Positions 25,441 to 34,654 of a stretch of 64,000 nt of DNA are shown piece by piece. The stretch spans positions 1-64,000 of the forward strand of contig JAZQSE010000035.1 of the NCBI GenBank assembly GCA_045629945.1, written 5' to 3'. The DNA comes from UBA1765 sp045629945 (lineage in GTDB: Bacteria > Fibrobacterota > Fibrobacteria > Fibrobacterales > Fibrobacteraceae). The notes below the pieces were generated by a model. The model saw nothing but the letters and a program-made list of their open reading frames with translations, was not told the DNA's origin and searched no databases. A program made the position numbers and the translations under genes. The first letter of the stretch is position 1. Every line of letters begins with the position of its first letter.

Positions 25441-28400
25441 TTATTTTTTCCGACGCAAACCAAATGAATCCATTCTTGTTGAACGATTTGCATAATTTCC
25501 TATCTGGATATACCAACTAAACGAAGAAATATAAACTCCTGAACCAACGAGACGCCCTTCATTTGAAATTCCGTTCCAACCAATATAAAAATTACCAGGA
25601 TTTGAAATACAGGTTTCACCTTTTCCAAAGATTCTTTCATCATCACAAGCAACTCGTTCACTCACAGAAGCTACGAAATTTCCCATATTTGAAAAATAAG
25701 AAACAGAATAGAATACATTCAAATCTTCAATCCCTAAATTTTCATCTAGCTTTTTATAACGTTCATAAACTTCTGGTAAATCGACCTGAATCCAATGCCC
25801 TATAGTGTGTGATAAAGAATCTATAGATTCAACCATTTTCAGACTATCGTTTAAATCAAAACGAACTAAAGTCACCACTTCTTTATCTTTGATTCTATTT
25901 TGCAAAACATCTGATTCTGTAGAAAGTTCTGCAAAATTACGCTTGTTTATTTTCACCTTAATTTGCAAATCTCCCGTTACAGGAACCCAAGGAGAAGGCA
26001 CTTCAGCATCATAATCTTTAGGTTTATTGCCTAATGTATCAGTCAACGCATCTGGAGCAAAGCGTGCGTAATCTCCAACTAAAGGTGTTTTAAATACTTT
26101 TCTTCCATCTGTATGCCGATAAAGTGTTAATGCAGAACCAGCATTTAATTCTGTTTCTTTTTCTGATTCAACAATAGCATACCTATCTATAGGTTCATAA
26201 TCATCTGCAGACAGCATGTAATAAGCAAAAGCTTTGTTTAAATCTGAACTATCTTTAGCCATAACTGGTTCTGAGAAAAGCATTTCTATTGTATTTTTTT
26301 CTCGGCTTTCTTTATTAACATAATATTTCGCTTTTAAAAGAATCGGTGGAATTTTTTCACTTAATTTTTTATCAAATGATTGCACCACTTTTTCTCCATA
26401 ATGCTTGAAAGCCATAAAAGTTCTTGCAAAGCCAACGCCTGCTGTTTTTATACTTTCTGAAAAAGTTCTTTCGCCAAAAGACAAAATACTATCTGACTTT
26501 CTGTTTTTCCACGCAATTTCAATTGCTTTTTTACCAATCGTATCAGAACATACCACTGCAGAATCTTTATCTTGCAATGTGCCAAAACTTGAAAGTTTCT
26601 TTTTAACATTCGTTTTGTATTTTAAAGAATCTCCCCATTCAACACAAATTAATTTAGGCAAAGAATCACTTTTAAGTTTTCTGTCAAAATAAACTCTCAA
26701 AGAATCAGCGACTCCATCTAAATAAGCTCTAGTCGGTTCATGATAAGGTGCAGGGATATCTAATTCTTTAGGTGAAGTCACTCCTTTTGCATCATAAATT
26801 TCAACTAATGTCGGGAACGGAACTGGTGGTTTTAAAAAGCGCATATTTTCATATTTTGCAAAAATCAAAGAAGCATTTTCTGAACTTGCTATTGCAATAG
26901 TTGCTGTTGAGTCATCGTAAATCGTAGAAGAATTCAAGATAACCTTTACTTCACCATTTTCCATCTCAGATAAAAGCACTGTAAGGCCCGTTGATTTTTC
27001 TGATGCAAAAAGATCTACAGAACATGTTTTGCAGATAGTAGAATCTAATGCATTGAGAACTAACAACGTTAAAGCAATATCTGAACCAATCCAATTTGCA
27101 TATGGGTTACCATCTAAAGAATCAGGGTCCCCAGAAATATTTTTCCAAGAAATAATTTGCCCAAGAGAATCTCTTTTTATGTTAGAAGCAAACGTAAGAA
27201 CCGGAGCATAAAATTCGATTTCTGCAATAAGTGTATTCACTCGTAAAGAAACTTTCTCCGAAGCTTTTTGCATTGCATTAACCGGCAAAGTAACCCAAAG
27301 GGTATCAACCCCAGTAGAGTCAATAGTCAAAACCGTTTTACTGCTAACCATTTCATCGCCGGTTTCAGAAGTATAAATAGCACCACTAAAGTCAGAATCA
27401 TAATAAATACGATAAGTCTGTCCCATAGCAGCTGCTAAATCCAAAACATTTCCATTTATTTTTGATATATAAACAGGCACTCTTGTTCCGGCAGAAGCCT
27501 TACCAACAAATTCCCACTTTGTTTTCTTCGGGTATGCTTTTGTCCCGCCATCAAAAGAAACATCTTGGTTTACAATGTCTACATTCACATCCCCAGTCAC
27601 TCGGAAATTAATGTAAGTCTTTTTACCTTCTACATCAATCCAAAGTCTGTATGCGCCTGGAGGTAAGCCTGTTATTGCTCTATCATTAATACTTGGGTGA
27701 TAATAATTAGTATCTGAAAGATCTATACCTCCATACCAAACCTTTGCACTATCCAAAGTATCCACAGGAGCCCCTGCTCTTGTTGTTATCGTGTATGAAA
27801 TATTCAGATGTCCATTCTTTTTTATTTCTGCTCCGCAATAACGAACGGTATCTGAAGATGTCACTAAAGAGGTTCCACAAGAATTACTAGAACTACCTGA
27901 TACCTTTTCATAGCAAATTTGGTAATCTACAAAATCCGTTTCTTCATCCACATCACCAGCTGTAAATTCAATACTGCTTTGTTGCATGATATACATATTT
28001 GTTTTAATCAAAACATTTGTCATGGTTGTCATACGATCACAGAAAAAGATATCTATTGGATAAGTCTTTCCATGTACAAGAGCATCTCCATTTTTATCTA
28101 CAAAATCCTTAAGTACTACATGCCCAGGAGATGACCAATGAACTCCACCAATATCTACAGCTAAGCGCCCAGCGATAAACACCCAGATATCATCGTCTCC
28201 TCGGAAAGAAAATTCCTGTGTTGAATCATAAACAAAACTTGCATGGGATTCAAAACAATACAAAGCATTACGTTTCGAACCACTCCAAGAACGAGTCCCC
28301 CAACTGCCTAGATTTCCTCCTGAGTTTTCACCTTCACAATCAATGCCACCTTGCCAGCCACCAATTTCTGGTCCATTACAGAGTTTGTCATAATCTGTAT

Positions 28401-29742
28401 AGCCTTGCCTTACATACGTATTAGCAGGCCCTCTGTTGGGGTAAGGACCATCTGCACGGCGAAGATTTCTACACTCTTCACATGTTTCCTGAGCTTCTCC
28501 TTCTATTTCCAATAATTGAATATCAGATTTTTCTTCTACAGGATAAAAACCACCTACATAATCATCATAAACTTCGTCGTCAGAATTAAATGCCCAAAGA
28601 CCAGTAGAATCTCGGCTAAAAGTCATTTCGTAACACGTTACTTCATTTACTCCAGCACGATAGTTGAAAAGTTGATTAAACAAAGTAGTATCATCATCAA
28701 AACATCTTTTTGCATTTTCTGAGCCAACATCTAAAATGGGTTTATTGTTCTTATCTAACGTATCTTTAATAATTCCTTGACGAATTCCACGACAAGCTGA
28801 CACTAATTTATAGCGAGATTCATTCATTGTACCATCTTCAGAAGACGTGAACAAAGGACTAACTTCTTGATCAGAATCATAAATATATGCTGCTATTTTA
28901 TATTCACAAACTCCGCTAACACCTGGGTCTGAAGTATACCAACCATTTGATTTTTTTTCTGTTCTTTTATTTACATCAGGGACAAAATAAAGTTCTTTTG
29001 TTTCTAATGAATCAAATAATGTTGCAAGAGGAATAAAAGAGGCAGTAGGTTCTGTTTCCTGAAGACCATTTAAACCTATCTGATCTTCATGATTATTGCT
29101 TCTATAGATAATAACACTATCTGTTACAGAATTTAATTTTATACTGAACCAACCACATAAATTTTTATCAGCACCAAATCGTATGCCTGTTTTTCCACCA
29201 TCAAGGCTAAGCATTGGTATTCCTGTCATCCAACCAGATATTTCAGGAATTAAAACATACAATGTTAAGTCTGTTGCTCCTGCACCAGAACCTCCGCCAG
29301 GATTAGAAGGTTTATTGCCTGGTAAAGAAGTACTCTTATTTGAAAGGACTGTTTTACCTTTTTCGCCCTCATATATATAGAGACTTCTCGTATCGTTAAA
29401 ATCAGAACAGGATATAAAATCTTCATCTGTTTTTTCATCTGTTGCAAAATTAGAGGCATCAACCCATTCACCATCACCATCTGTGAGCAAAAATGTTGTG
29501 GCTCGCGTACCCGCAAAACCATTTCCTGAAAGCGAAGATGCAGAAATTTCATACCAACCATCTTCATTTTTCTGGAGTCTTGTTTCTTTTGAACCAACGA
29601 CCCCATAAACTCTATCCCAATGAGCCGGGGCTTTAAAATAAATAGTCCCTAAACAATTTAGGGCATGCAAAAAAGGAGCAAAGCCTAAAAGCATTGCTAA
29701 AAAGAAAAATTTTGCGGGGAATAAACTATTCAATCTGAACAT
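25441..29742 (-). CDS. Fibro-slime domain surface protein (1433 residues)
   Basis: A signal peptide (about 1-27) precedes an N-terminal beta domain (28-125) with a starch/glycan-binding look (TIYFKAPAHWDRVYGVV). A Gly-rich linker (142-155) and a second beta domain follow. A fibro-slime domain spans about 360-600, with its core FRGDDDIWVFIAGRLAVDIG (512-531) then GVH, and HGKTYPIDIFFCDR. The rest is a long array of beta repeats, and the end has GVYISSFSWY with basic terminal residues. Fibro-slime domains are named from Fibrobacter and slime moulds and, from memory, have been linked to cellulose adhesion in F. succinogenes. There is no hydrolase motif. It is first in a two-gene operon with the lipoprotein downstream. 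Confidence 0.9.
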   Translation of the reverse strand: MFRLNSLFPAKFFFLAMLLGFAPFLHALNCLGTIYFKAPAHWDRVYGVVGSKETRLQKNEDGWYEISASSLSGNGFAGTRATTFLLTDGDGEWVDASNFATDEKTDEDFISCSDFNDTRSLYIYEGEKGKTVLSNKSTSLPGNKPSNPGGGSGAGATDLTLYVLIPEISGWMTGIPMLSLDGGKTGIRFGADKNLCGWFSIKLNSVTDSVIIYRSNNHEDQIGLNGLQETEPTASFIPLATLFDSLETKELYFVPDVNKRTEKKSNGWYTSDPGVSGVCEYKIAAYIYDSDQEVSPLFTSSEDGTMNESRYKLVSACRGIRQGIIKDTLDKNNKPILDVGSENAKRCFDDDTTLFNQLFNYRAGVNEVTCYEMTFSRDSTGLWAFNSDDEVYDDYVGGFYPVEEKSDIQLLEIEGEAQETCEECRNLRRADGPYPNRGPANTYVRQGYTDYDKLCNGPEIGGWQGGIDCEGENSGGNLGSWGTRSWSGSKRNALYCFESHASFVYDSTQEFSFRGDDDIWVFIAGRLAVDIGGVHWSSPGHVVLKDFVDKNGDALVHGKTYPIDIFFCDRMTTMTNVLIKTNMYIMQQSSIEFTAGDVDEETDFVDYQICYEKVSGSSSNSCGTSLVTSSDTVRYCGAEIKKNGHLNISYTITTRAGAPVDTLDSAKVWYGGIDLSDTNYYHPSINDRAITGLPPGAYRLWIDVEGKKTYINFRVTGDVNVDIVNQDVSFDGGTKAYPKKTKWEFVGKASAGTRVPVYISKINGNVLDLAAAMGQTYRIYYDSDFSGAIYTSETGDEMVSSKTVLTIDSTGVDTLWVTLPVNAMQKASEKVSLRVNTLIAEIEFYAPVLTFASNIKRDSLGQIISWKNISGDPDSLDGNPYANWIGSDIALTLLVLNALDSTICKTCSVDLFASEKSTGLTVLLSEMENGEVKVILNSSTIYDDSTATIAIASSENASLIFAKYENMRFLKPPVPFPTLVEIYDAKGVTSPKELDIPAPYHEPTRAYLDGVADSLRVYFDRKLKSDSLPKLICVEWGDSLKYKTNVKKKLSSFGTLQDKDSAVVCSDTIGKKAIEIAWKNRKSDSILSFGERTFSESIKTAGVGFARTFMAFKHYGEKVVQSFDKKLSEKIPPILLKAKYYVNKESREKNTIEMLFSEPVMAKDSSDLNKAFAYYMLSADDYEPIDRYAIVESEKETELNAGSALTLYRHTDGRKVFKTPLVGDYARFAPDALTDTLGNKPKDYDAEVPSPWVPVTGDLQIKVKINKRNFAELSTESDVLQNRIKDKEVVTLVRFDLNDSLKMVESIDSLSHTIGHWIQVDLPEVYERYKKLDENLGIEDLNVFYSVSYFSNMGNFVASVSERVACDDERIFGKGETCISNPGNFYIGWNGISNEGRLVGSGVYISSFSWYIQIGNYANRSTRMDSFGLRRKK

Positions 29743-29930
29743 AGTTTTCTCCTTGCGAATTTTGCGAAAATAAATGAGCTATATCACAAACGCACCTATT
29801 CAAATATATACAAAAAACTTACCATTATCTGCTTTTGTTATTAAAATCCTCATCAATTCTCGTATACATTCTCTTTTTTTACACAATTCTTGCCCTTTTT
29901 ATCAATTTCTAAATCAAGTTAACTGCAATA

Positions 29931-29962
29931 AAAAGTCCTTGAAAGTTAAACTTCCAAGGACT
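29931..29962 (-). terminator. Intrinsic terminator after the sorted GH5 gene
   Basis: The AGTCCTTG/CAAGGACT stem with further pairing inside is followed on the minus strand by TTTTTATTG. It lies 24 bases beyond the GH5 stop at 29986. Confidence 0.85.
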
Positions 29963-29985
29963 GAATTTAAACGATTCAACGCTAA

Positions 29986-32187
29986 TTATTGCTTATTTAC
30001 TCGCAACATATACTGTTTTGAACCTTGACGAACTTTCATTACATAGAAGCCTGTTGGCAAAGATTCTAAAGAAAGATAATGAGTGCCTGCAGTATAATGT
30101 TTAGATTCGCTCTGTTTGAGTTTACCTGCAACAGAATAAATTTCTAAAGAAACAAATCCAGCTTCAGAAACTTGCAATAAGACTCCACTATTTTGCATTT
30201 CAGCTCTGAATGGAATTCCTGGGATTACCGCCGCAATCGGAGAACCTTCGTATTCTTCTTTATTGACGGCTTGAGAACTATCACCAATAATAACCGTGAT
30301 AGACTTGTTAAAGGCTTCATAGTAGTCTGTTTCTGGTGCTGTTGCGGTTACTTGCACAACAGCGTTTTGCATTCCAGCCACAATTCCGTTGCCTACATGA
30401 GTCAAATAAGGAGATGTAGCTTCACCATTAAATGTATAAGTTACAGCCAGACGGTCGTTCATCATAGTATCAGGCAAGCAATCATTTACAGTAGCCCCTA
30501 ATGCAATAGTTTGGTCTTTAAACTTAGAATGAATTTTATTCAAAGCTTTAGCCAAAGTAACAGTTATTGTGTCGTTCAATGCTCTGTAACCTGTAACCGC
30601 TGGTGCAGTTGCTACGATTTTAGCTTCACCTAAGTTTTTAAATGAAAGCATAATAACACTAGAATTTAATTGATCTCCATAGCAATATGAAGAATTAGCA
30701 CATACAGCTTTCTTTATTTCTGCCACTTCAGGATTTAAAGAAGTCAAAGTAAACGAAGCCCCTTCATTTGTTTTTCCTGTCGTAGAAAGAACAACTTCTT
30801 TACCACCTGTTTTTGTTAAATCTCTCATTTGACGGCTACCGCTACAAGAGCCATTCAAACGGCATAAGAAATCGCCCCATTTATTAATTGTCTGACTAGG
30901 TTCTGCAGAAATAGTTACGATTGATTTAGAGCCATCATTGCCTTGTAAAATTGCATAACCAGCACCAACAATCTGCAATGTAGAACCATTAACAGTAACA
31001 ACACTTTCGTCACTTGATGTATAAGAACAACCAGCATTCAACACACCATTTATAACACCATCAGTTTCTTTAGCTGTTTGATTGGCAAAAGAACAAGCCC
31101 CTTTAGCGCCAGCAATCAAAGAATCAGCCCAAGAACTACGATACTGATTTAAATAATTTGTTACAAGTTTTCCTGATGAAGTAAAAGTTGCTTTGCTCAA
31201 AGCTTCTTTTGTTGTTAAGTATTCACTACCATTCAAAATAGCTGATTCTTCATTTGTATTATTTAAAGTACTTGTGTATTGACGCATACTCCAGTTACAG
31301 TTGCTAATTTTATTTTGTTCCATAAAACTAATCCACTGTTGTGTAGCACTAGCATCTGGATTTCCAGAACCACTTGCAGATGTAGTTCCCCATTCAGAAA
31401 TAAACACTGCATTACCAGAATTAATTGCACTTGTTATTCTGTTACCATATGATCCTACACTATGTGAAGCGGCATAAAAGTGAAATACATAAGCAACATT
31501 TGTTGCATTTACATTACCATAGCTAGTCAATTGAGACCAATTTGGTGTACCAACAAGAATCAAATTTTGTGTATAAGTTCTAATACTACCAGAAATATCA
31601 TTTGCATAGCTTTGAATTGTACTCCAGCCAGTATTTACAGGTTCGTTGTAAATTTCAAAAATGATATTTGGGACATTGGCGTATTTTTGTGCTACATAAG
31701 AGAAAAATTCTTTTGCAGCACTCTTTTCATTTTCAGCACGATGGCTATGCCAGTCAACAACAATGTAAACATCGTTTTCAATGGCAGCTTGAACCATTTG
31801 GTCTAACTTAGAAAGATAACTTTCTTTTGCACCCATATAGGAATAAGCTTCATCAAGAGGGTCAGAAGCATTGCCCTGGCTATTGTAATATTGGATACCC
31901 ATTGCAAAGCGGAAAACATCTATTCCAAGTGTTTCCGCCATATATGAAATTACTTCTGGGTTGTAATATTGAATACCTGTTGCATCAGACCAGAATAAAC
32001 TTATTCCGCGAAGCATTACTTGCTTTTTAGAAGCTAAACTAATGATTTTACCACCACTAGTACCAAGAGCACCATAATTTTGAACAGGGCCTACACGCAA
32101 TGGTTTTGCTGACAAAGCGTCTGCAAAGACATTTGATAAACCTAAAGTTAAAATACTAAAGCACAAAACCTTAAGCATTTTTTTCAT
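29986..32187 (-). CDS. Glycoside hydrolase family 5 endoglucanase with accessory domains and sorting tail
   Basis: The 733-residue product has a signal peptide (about 1-22) and a GH5 catalytic domain (about 30-310) resembling subfamily 2. Signatures are MLRGISLFW, YIVVDWHSH, IYNEP (Glu182, acid/base) and ISEWG (Glu265, nucleophile). Beta-rich Ig-like repeats follow (about 360-650, TITVTLAKALN, TVIIGDSSQ). The C-terminal tail (GFVSLEIYSVAGKLK ... GFYVMKVRQGSKQYMLRVNKQ) is of the sorting type. It should hydrolyse cellulose or related beta-1,4-glucans at the cell surface. AAGGAG supports the start. It lies next to the sorted GH8, with 77 bases between. Confidence 0.94.
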   Translation of the reverse strand: MKKMLKVLCFSILTLGLSNVFADALSAKPLRVGPVQNYGALGTSGGKIISLASKKQVMLRGISLFWSDATGIQYYNPEVISYMAETLGIDVFRFAMGIQYYNSQGNASDPLDEAYSYMGAKESYLSKLDQMVQAAIENDVYIVVDWHSHRAENEKSAAKEFFSYVAQKYANVPNIIFEIYNEPVNTGWSTIQSYANDISGSIRTYTQNLILVGTPNWSQLTSYGNVNATNVAYVFHFYAASHSVGSYGNRITSAINSGNAVFISEWGTTSASGSGNPDASATQQWISFMEQNKISNCNWSMRQYTSTLNNTNEESAILNGSEYLTTKEALSKATFTSSGKLVTNYLNQYRSSWADSLIAGAKGACSFANQTAKETDGVINGVLNAGCSYTSSDESVVTVNGSTLQIVGAGYAILQGNDGSKSIVTISAEPSQTINKWGDFLCRLNGSCSGSRQMRDLTKTGGKEVVLSTTGKTNEGASFTLTSLNPEVAEIKKAVCANSSYCYGDQLNSSVIMLSFKNLGEAKIVATAPAVTGYRALNDTITVTLAKALNKIHSKFKDQTIALGATVNDCLPDTMMNDRLAVTYTFNGEATSPYLTHVGNGIVAGMQNAVVQVTATAPETDYYEAFNKSITVIIGDSSQAVNKEEYEGSPIAAVIPGIPFRAEMQNSGVLLQVSEAGFVSLEIYSVAGKLKQSESKHYTAGTHYLSLESLPTGFYVMKVRQGSKQYMLRVNKQ

Positions 32188-32264
32188 ATCATCTCCTTAT
32201 GCTTTCTATGCATAAAAATACAGCCTAAACCACCCAGTAAAACCCATCCTTATCTATTTTCTGT

Positions 32265-34460
32265 TTACCGTTGAATACGAATACAACGAGAATAATCAGA
32301 ATCGGTTACTCGAACGAGATAAGAACCTTGTCCTAATTTAGTTGAAGAGAGATCAAAAGTTTTTGTCCCACTCACATTTTTAGACAACAATTCTTCACCA
32401 TTCATAGAATAAATCTGTAAACGCACATCATTTTTAAAGCCATTAAACACCACTTGCTTACCCACTTGAGCTAAAGAATATGCGTTAAATTTGTTTTTAA
32501 ATGTTTCTGGGATAGAATTGATTCCAGATAAAGAACTAATCACATTACCACTTGCATCTAAAAGCGAAACTTCACTCAAAGCAAATGATGCATAACCTGC
32601 CTTAGCCATTTTCGCATCAAATTTGAGACCACGAACCATTGATAATACAACAGAGCGATTGTTTGGCCAAGAAACCCACGAAGGAACACTCAATGCTTTA
32701 AATTCATCATAACCATTATCAGAAATATCAATATCCATTGTTGTAAATTCTGCAACTTGAGGCAAATAAAGACCAGGTTCTCCACCTTCATTTCCATCTG
32801 CAAGAGTCATTGAATCTAAAAGTGCAAAGCGCATTACCCCTTCACTTCTATAAGTAATTCGCACGGTATTTAAATCACTTAAATTGTAATAACCTTGATT
32901 TTCATCGAAAGAAACTGAAACTCCAGCAAATGGATATTTTAAATCAGCATTGGCATCATAAGTTGGTTCAGGGCCAATGAAAATTTCTGTGGCAATAACG
33001 GGAGTTCCATTCTGTAAATAAATAGCTGTTGTTCCAGAATCTGGATACATTACGGTTTGCCCTAATTTATCTGAATAAGCTCCCCAATGTTCAAATCCAC
33101 AAACTTTTATACCTGTTCCTTCTGGTTGTAATTCACCTACAGGAGGTTGTGGGCGACGAACAGCACCAATAGGGTCCGGAGTAAAAGGCATATAACCAGT
33201 CATATTGTAGAAATTCGGCATATTACCAGTTAAAGTCAAAAGATAAAGAATATTGAGTGTTGCTGCAAAATAGTTTTCACCCTTACCAGCACGAACGCTA
33301 TCTTTACCATCTGTATTGATTAAAGAATAATAAACTGTTTCCAAATAATGCTTGTCGTCATCAACAGAAGTCATTGCAAGGCCAAGACCACCTGAATATG
33401 TTGAAGAAACAAAAATATCTGCATTAGAAGTTCCGTCTAAATTGTAGCCTGGCAAAATCATTCCTGCATAGCCATAAGTGGAATTATAAAGCCAGTTAAA
33501 TAAAGCTTCATTGGCTTCTTTAGCAACAGGAAGACCATACCAATGATAAGCTTGAGCAATGCGCCATGGCGTTCTTGCTGCATCGTCTCCAAAAGTACCG
33601 CCACCAGTACCTACTGCCGCATTTGTTGTAGTTCCTTTATGAGAATTCCAATCACACCAGTCAGGCATTAAGCCAGTTGTTTTATCTTGACATAAACGTA
33701 AATGATTTAGAGTAGTCGTTGCGGCTGTATTCCAAAAAGCGTCATTTGTCACTTCTTGGAAAAGTTTAAACGCACCTACATGTGAATAACTTGGGTTAAA
33801 AGCATCGTTCCAGTTAGATCCTGGGCGAACACTTCCATCACTTTGCATATCATTACTTTTTGTCCAATTAATGAGTTTTTTCGCATCTTCTAGGTAAGAA
33901 GAATTTCCCCATTGTTTGTAAGCCATTATCAAAGCGACTGCGGCATCAAATTCAGCATCACTAGCTGTTCCACCGCCGATACTACCGGTATAGTTGTCCA
34001 CTTGCCAGTCCATACCTTGACCACTCCAAGAATTACAACCATTACCATTTAAACCTTTACCATAACATTTCCAGTATTTCCAGAGTTTATCAAATTCTGA
34101 TTGGTAATCGTTTTGCGCATCAGACATGTACACCATCAAAAGCATACCATAACCAATACCTTCAGAAACCGTTAATTCTACTTTGGCATTTGGGCTTATA
34201 ACACGAGCTGTTCCACTCGGCATTCTCTGGTTTGCATTTTCTGAAGCACCACCATACATTGCATAAAACTGCCCTGCTTCTGTGTACCAAGCTTTTTTCC
34301 AGGTTTTAAAATGTTGCTGAATTTTTGATGTTTCAGCACCCTTGAAAGTAAGCCCATAAGGATAAGCCTGGTTCTGAGGGAATGGAAACTTCGGAGCAGC
34401 AACAACTGAGGTTACCGCAAGAGCACCGATAGTAATAGCAGTCAAAAATAATTTTTTCAT
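32265..34460 (-). CDS. Glycoside hydrolase family 8 enzyme with accessory domain and sorting tail
   Basis: The 731-residue product has a signal peptide (about 1-22) and a GH8 domain (about 25-430). Signatures are SEGIGYGM (Glu100, general acid) and TASDAEFDAA; the TPWRIAQAYHW block is near 300. An accessory beta-sandwich (about 455-640, GFEHWGAY, YPFAGVSV) is probably carbohydrate-binding. A sorting-type tail ends SYLVRVTDSDYSRCIRIQR. It differs from the GH8 lipoprotein at 15205 in having the accessory domain and the tail and no lipobox. GGAG precedes the start. A 37-base perfect inverted repeat lies in the leader (34489-34525). Confidence 0.94.
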   Translation of the reverse strand: MKKLFLTAITIGALAVTSVVAAPKFPFPQNQAYPYGLTFKGAETSKIQQHFKTWKKAWYTEAGQFYAMYGGASENANQRMPSGTARVISPNAKVELTVSEGIGYGMLLMVYMSDAQNDYQSEFDKLWKYWKCYGKGLNGNGCNSWSGQGMDWQVDNYTGSIGGGTASDAEFDAAVALIMAYKQWGNSSYLEDAKKLINWTKSNDMQSDGSVRPGSNWNDAFNPSYSHVGAFKLFQEVTNDAFWNTAATTTLNHLRLCQDKTTGLMPDWCDWNSHKGTTTNAAVGTGGGTFGDDAARTPWRIAQAYHWYGLPVAKEANEALFNWLYNSTYGYAGMILPGYNLDGTSNADIFVSSTYSGGLGLAMTSVDDDKHYLETVYYSLINTDGKDSVRAGKGENYFAATLNILYLLTLTGNMPNFYNMTGYMPFTPDPIGAVRRPQPPVGELQPEGTGIKVCGFEHWGAYSDKLGQTVMYPDSGTTAIYLQNGTPVIATEIFIGPEPTYDANADLKYPFAGVSVSFDENQGYYNLSDLNTVRITYRSEGVMRFALLDSMTLADGNEGGEPGLYLPQVAEFTTMDIDISDNGYDEFKALSVPSWVSWPNNRSVVLSMVRGLKFDAKMAKAGYASFALSEVSLLDASGNVISSLSGINSIPETFKNKFNAYSLAQVGKQVVFNGFKNDVRLQIYSMNGEELLSKNVSGTKTFDLSSTKLGQGSYLVRVTDSDYSRCIRIQR

Positions 34461-34488
34461 ACAAACTCCAATTACTTAAAATAAATCA

Positions 34489-34525
34489 TTTTATTACCAT
34501 ACAGATCATTTGTATGGTAATAAAA
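34489..34525 (-). repeat. Perfect 15-bp inverted repeat in the leader of the sorted GH8 gene
   Basis: The arms TTTTATTACCATACA (34489-34503) and TGTATGGTAATAAAA (34511-34525) are exact reverse complements, separated by GATCATT. It lies 29 bases upstream of the start codon. It could be an operator for a dimeric regulator, or an RNA hairpin in the 5' UTR. Confidence 0.7.
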
Positions 34526-34564
34526 AGTTTATTCTTCTTATTTTAAAGGCTTTTACAAAACTAT

Positions 34565-34573
34565 TTGTGACAA
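34565..34573. promoter_or_regulatory. TTGTGACAA palindrome upstream of the sorted GH8 gene
   Basis: The same 9-base palindrome occurs in the promoter of the secreted carbohydrate-binding protein (17779-17787). Both sites lie 70-115 bases upstream of a start codon. Two sites are suggestive of a shared regulator site, not proof. Confidence 0.3.
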
Positions 34574-34614
34574 AAATCAACTTTTTTCTGACACAAATTC
34601 CAAAACAAAAAACA

Positions 34615-34645
34615 CCAAAAAAAAGCAGCTCCTTTTGGGAGCTGC
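34615..34645 (-). terminator. Terminator of the outer-membrane barrel operon
   Basis: A perfect GCAGCTCC/GGAGCTGC stem (34625-34645) with a four- to five-base loop is followed on the minus strand by a run of eight T. It marks the end of the 43985-34655 operon. Confidence 0.9.
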
Positions 34646-34654
34646 AACATTACA

